Shown one piece after another: positions 4,987-5,893 of a stretch of 5,893 nt of DNA. Within the stretch, counting starts at the first letter, position 1; the number at the start of each line of letters is the position of its first letter. Origin of the DNA: Mariprofundales bacterium (GTDB lineage: Bacteria > Pseudomonadota > Zetaproteobacteria > Mariprofundales > S012-25); assembly GCA_015487905.1 (NCBI GenBank), contig WFOX01000140.1, positions 1-5,893 of the forward strand. Reading direction: 5' to 3'. Position numbers and translations under genes: made by a program. The notes under the pieces were generated by a model that was not told the DNA's origin, did no database searches, and saw only the letters and a list, made by a program, of their open reading frames with translations.

Positions 4987-5893
4987 GGCGCCGGATTCGG
5001 ATGCTCACGATGGATCGCCTCTATTGCGGCGATCACATCCTCAGAAAGCGTGATCCTTGCCGCACCAAGGTTTTCGGCAAGCTGCGCAGGTGTCGTCGCG
5101 CCAAGGATGACGCTCGCGACAAAGGGCTTCGTGAGCAGATAGGCGATCGCCATCTGCGCAGGCGAAAGTCCCGCTGCGCGCGCAAGCCGCACATAGGCCT
5201 CGGTGGCTTGCTGGGCTTCGGGCGAGGAGTAGCGCGTGTAATGCGGAAAGAGTGTGAGCCTTGCGCCTTTGGGCCGCGCGCCGCCCAGGTATTTGCCCGT
5301 GAGCACCCCAAAGGCAAGGGGTGAGTAGGCCAGCAGCGGAACCTCCTCGCGCCAAGCGATCTCGGCAAGACCGATCTCAAAGGTGCGGTTGAGCAGGTTG
5401 TAGGGATTCTGGATGGAGGCGATGCGCACGAAACCGTGCGCTTCGGCCAGCGCAAGATGGCGCATGACCCCCCAAGGCGTTTCGTTGGATACCCCCACCG
5501 CGCGCACCTTGCCCTGTTCCACAAGCCGTGTGAGCGCCTCCAGCGTTTCCTCTAGGGGTGTGGTGTCCTCTTCTTCTTGGGGCACTTCAAAGCCAAGGCG
5601 GCCAAAGAAGTTCGTGCGCCGCTCGGGCCAATGGGTTTGGTAAAGATCAATCGTCTCCACCCCGAGGCGCTTGAGCGACGCCTCGCAGGCCGCGATGATC
5701 TGCTTCCGATTGAGCCTGGCCTTGCCTTCGCGAATGTGCGGACACCAATCGGTCGGGCCGCAGACCTTCGTGGCGATGAGCACCTGATCGCGCTTGCCGC
5801 TTTTTCTAAGCCAGCGCCCGAGGATGCGCTCGGTCTCGCCATAGGTTTCCGCGCGCGGCGGAATCGGATACAGCTCGGCCGCATCCAAGAGAT
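4983..5893 (-). CDS. tas: Tas-type aldo/keto reductase (5' end outside window)
   Basis: NADP(H)-dependent oxidoreductase of the aldo/keto reductase superfamily, cytoplasmic, (beta/alpha)8 barrel. The visible 301 codons (counted from the TTG at 5888, which is probably an internal Leu) carry the catalytic tetrad: D2 and Y7 in LDAAELYP, K41 in IATKV, and H86 in QTHWPER. Cofactor-loop and barrel motifs follow: GVSNET, QNPYNLLNR, LLAYSPLAFGVLTGKYL, RYS and SVILGATT. These match E. coli Tas nearly motif for motif, down to the terminal PAP. E. coli Tas has 346 residues, so roughly 45-50 N-terminal residues lie beyond the window. E. coli Tas was found because it restores growth of a tyrosine auxotroph under starvation; its real substrate is not settled, so none is claimed here. 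It overlaps mlaA by 4 bp (ATGA). The operon promoter, if this is the first gene, lies outside the window. Confidence 0.93.
   Translation of the reverse strand, partial: LLDAAELYPIPPRAETYGETERILGRWLRKSGKRDQVLIATKVCGPTDWCPHIREGKARLNRKQIIAACEASLKRLGVETIDLYQTHWPERRTNFFGRLGFEVPQEEEDTTPLEETLEALTRLVEQGKVRAVGVSNETPWGVMRHLALAEAHGFVRIASIQNPYNLLNRTFEIGLAEIAWREEVPLLAYSPLAFGVLTGKYLGGARPKGARLTLFPHYTRYSSPEAQQATEAYVRLARAAGLSPAQMAIAYLLTKPFVASVILGATTPAQLAENLGAARITLSEDVIAAIEAIHREHPNPAP

Noticed and set aside
684..5187. Octamer GCGCAAGC appears 13 times on the plus strand (starts 684, 2036, 2751, 3360, 3519, 3654, 3798, 3804, 3858, 4101, 4213, 4593, 5180) and I found only one in the opposite orientation; it looked like a DNA-uptake or Chi-like word.
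   Set aside because: All 12 copies inside genes are in the same codon phase, reading xxG-CTT-GCG-Cxx (Leu-Ala) on the coding strand. That is what codon and dipeptide bias produces. Only 4213-4220 lies in the non-coding gap, and it alone is in another phase. A genome-wide count in non-coding DNA would settle it.
1..5893. Search for a defence system, mobile element, CRISPR array, tRNA or other RNA gene.
   Set aside because: Coding density is near complete with conserved housekeeping families; no direct-repeat arrays, transposase motifs, terminal inverted repeats or cloverleaf-like segments were seen.

Overview
The window is a single, tightly packed run of six genes, all read on the minus strand (right to left). 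It looks like one operon from a GC-rich Gram-negative bacterium, most likely a member of the Pseudomonadota. The Gram-negative assignment rests on an outer-membrane lipid-asymmetry lipoprotein (MlaA). The MurJ sequence recalls alphaproteobacterial homologues, while the MlaA C-terminus recalls beta/gammaproteobacterial ones, so I do not assign a class. Codon use is GC-rich, but leucine favours CTT (10 of 27 Leu codons in mlaA, against 5 CTG).

In order of transcription: (1) 5893-4983, a Tas-type aldo/keto reductase that enters from outside the window; (2) 4986-4240, mlaA, joined to it by an ATGA stop/start overlap; (3) 4194-2644, murJ, the lipid II flippase, after a 45-bp gap that holds a perfect 14-bp palindrome and several alternative start codons; (4) 2669-1455, argJ, whose start and strong Shine-Dalgarno lie inside the murJ end; (5) 1458-202, an HD-superfamily phosphohydrolase of the YfbR type, coupled to argJ by another ATGA; (6) 218-1, the N-terminal part of a Nudix hydrolase (MutT-like), overlapping the HD gene by 17 bp and running off the window. 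No stretch longer than 45 bp is non-coding. I see no mobile element, CRISPR array, RNA gene, terminator or internal promoter.

Functionally the run has three themes: envelope biogenesis and maintenance (mlaA, murJ), arginine biosynthesis (argJ) and nucleotide metabolism (HD protein plus Nudix). All but the HD gene belong to well-known families. The most interesting object is the HD protein. Its C-terminal half keeps the full YfbR 5'-deoxynucleotidase signature with the same local spacing. Its N-terminal half appears to be a second, degenerate copy of the same domain that has lost the HD dyad, so the protein reads as a fused catalytic/pseudo-catalytic pair. Its tight coupling to a Nudix gene suggests a two-step disposal route for unwanted deoxynucleotides (Nudix makes an NMP, the HD enzyme removes the phosphate). 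That last step is inference.
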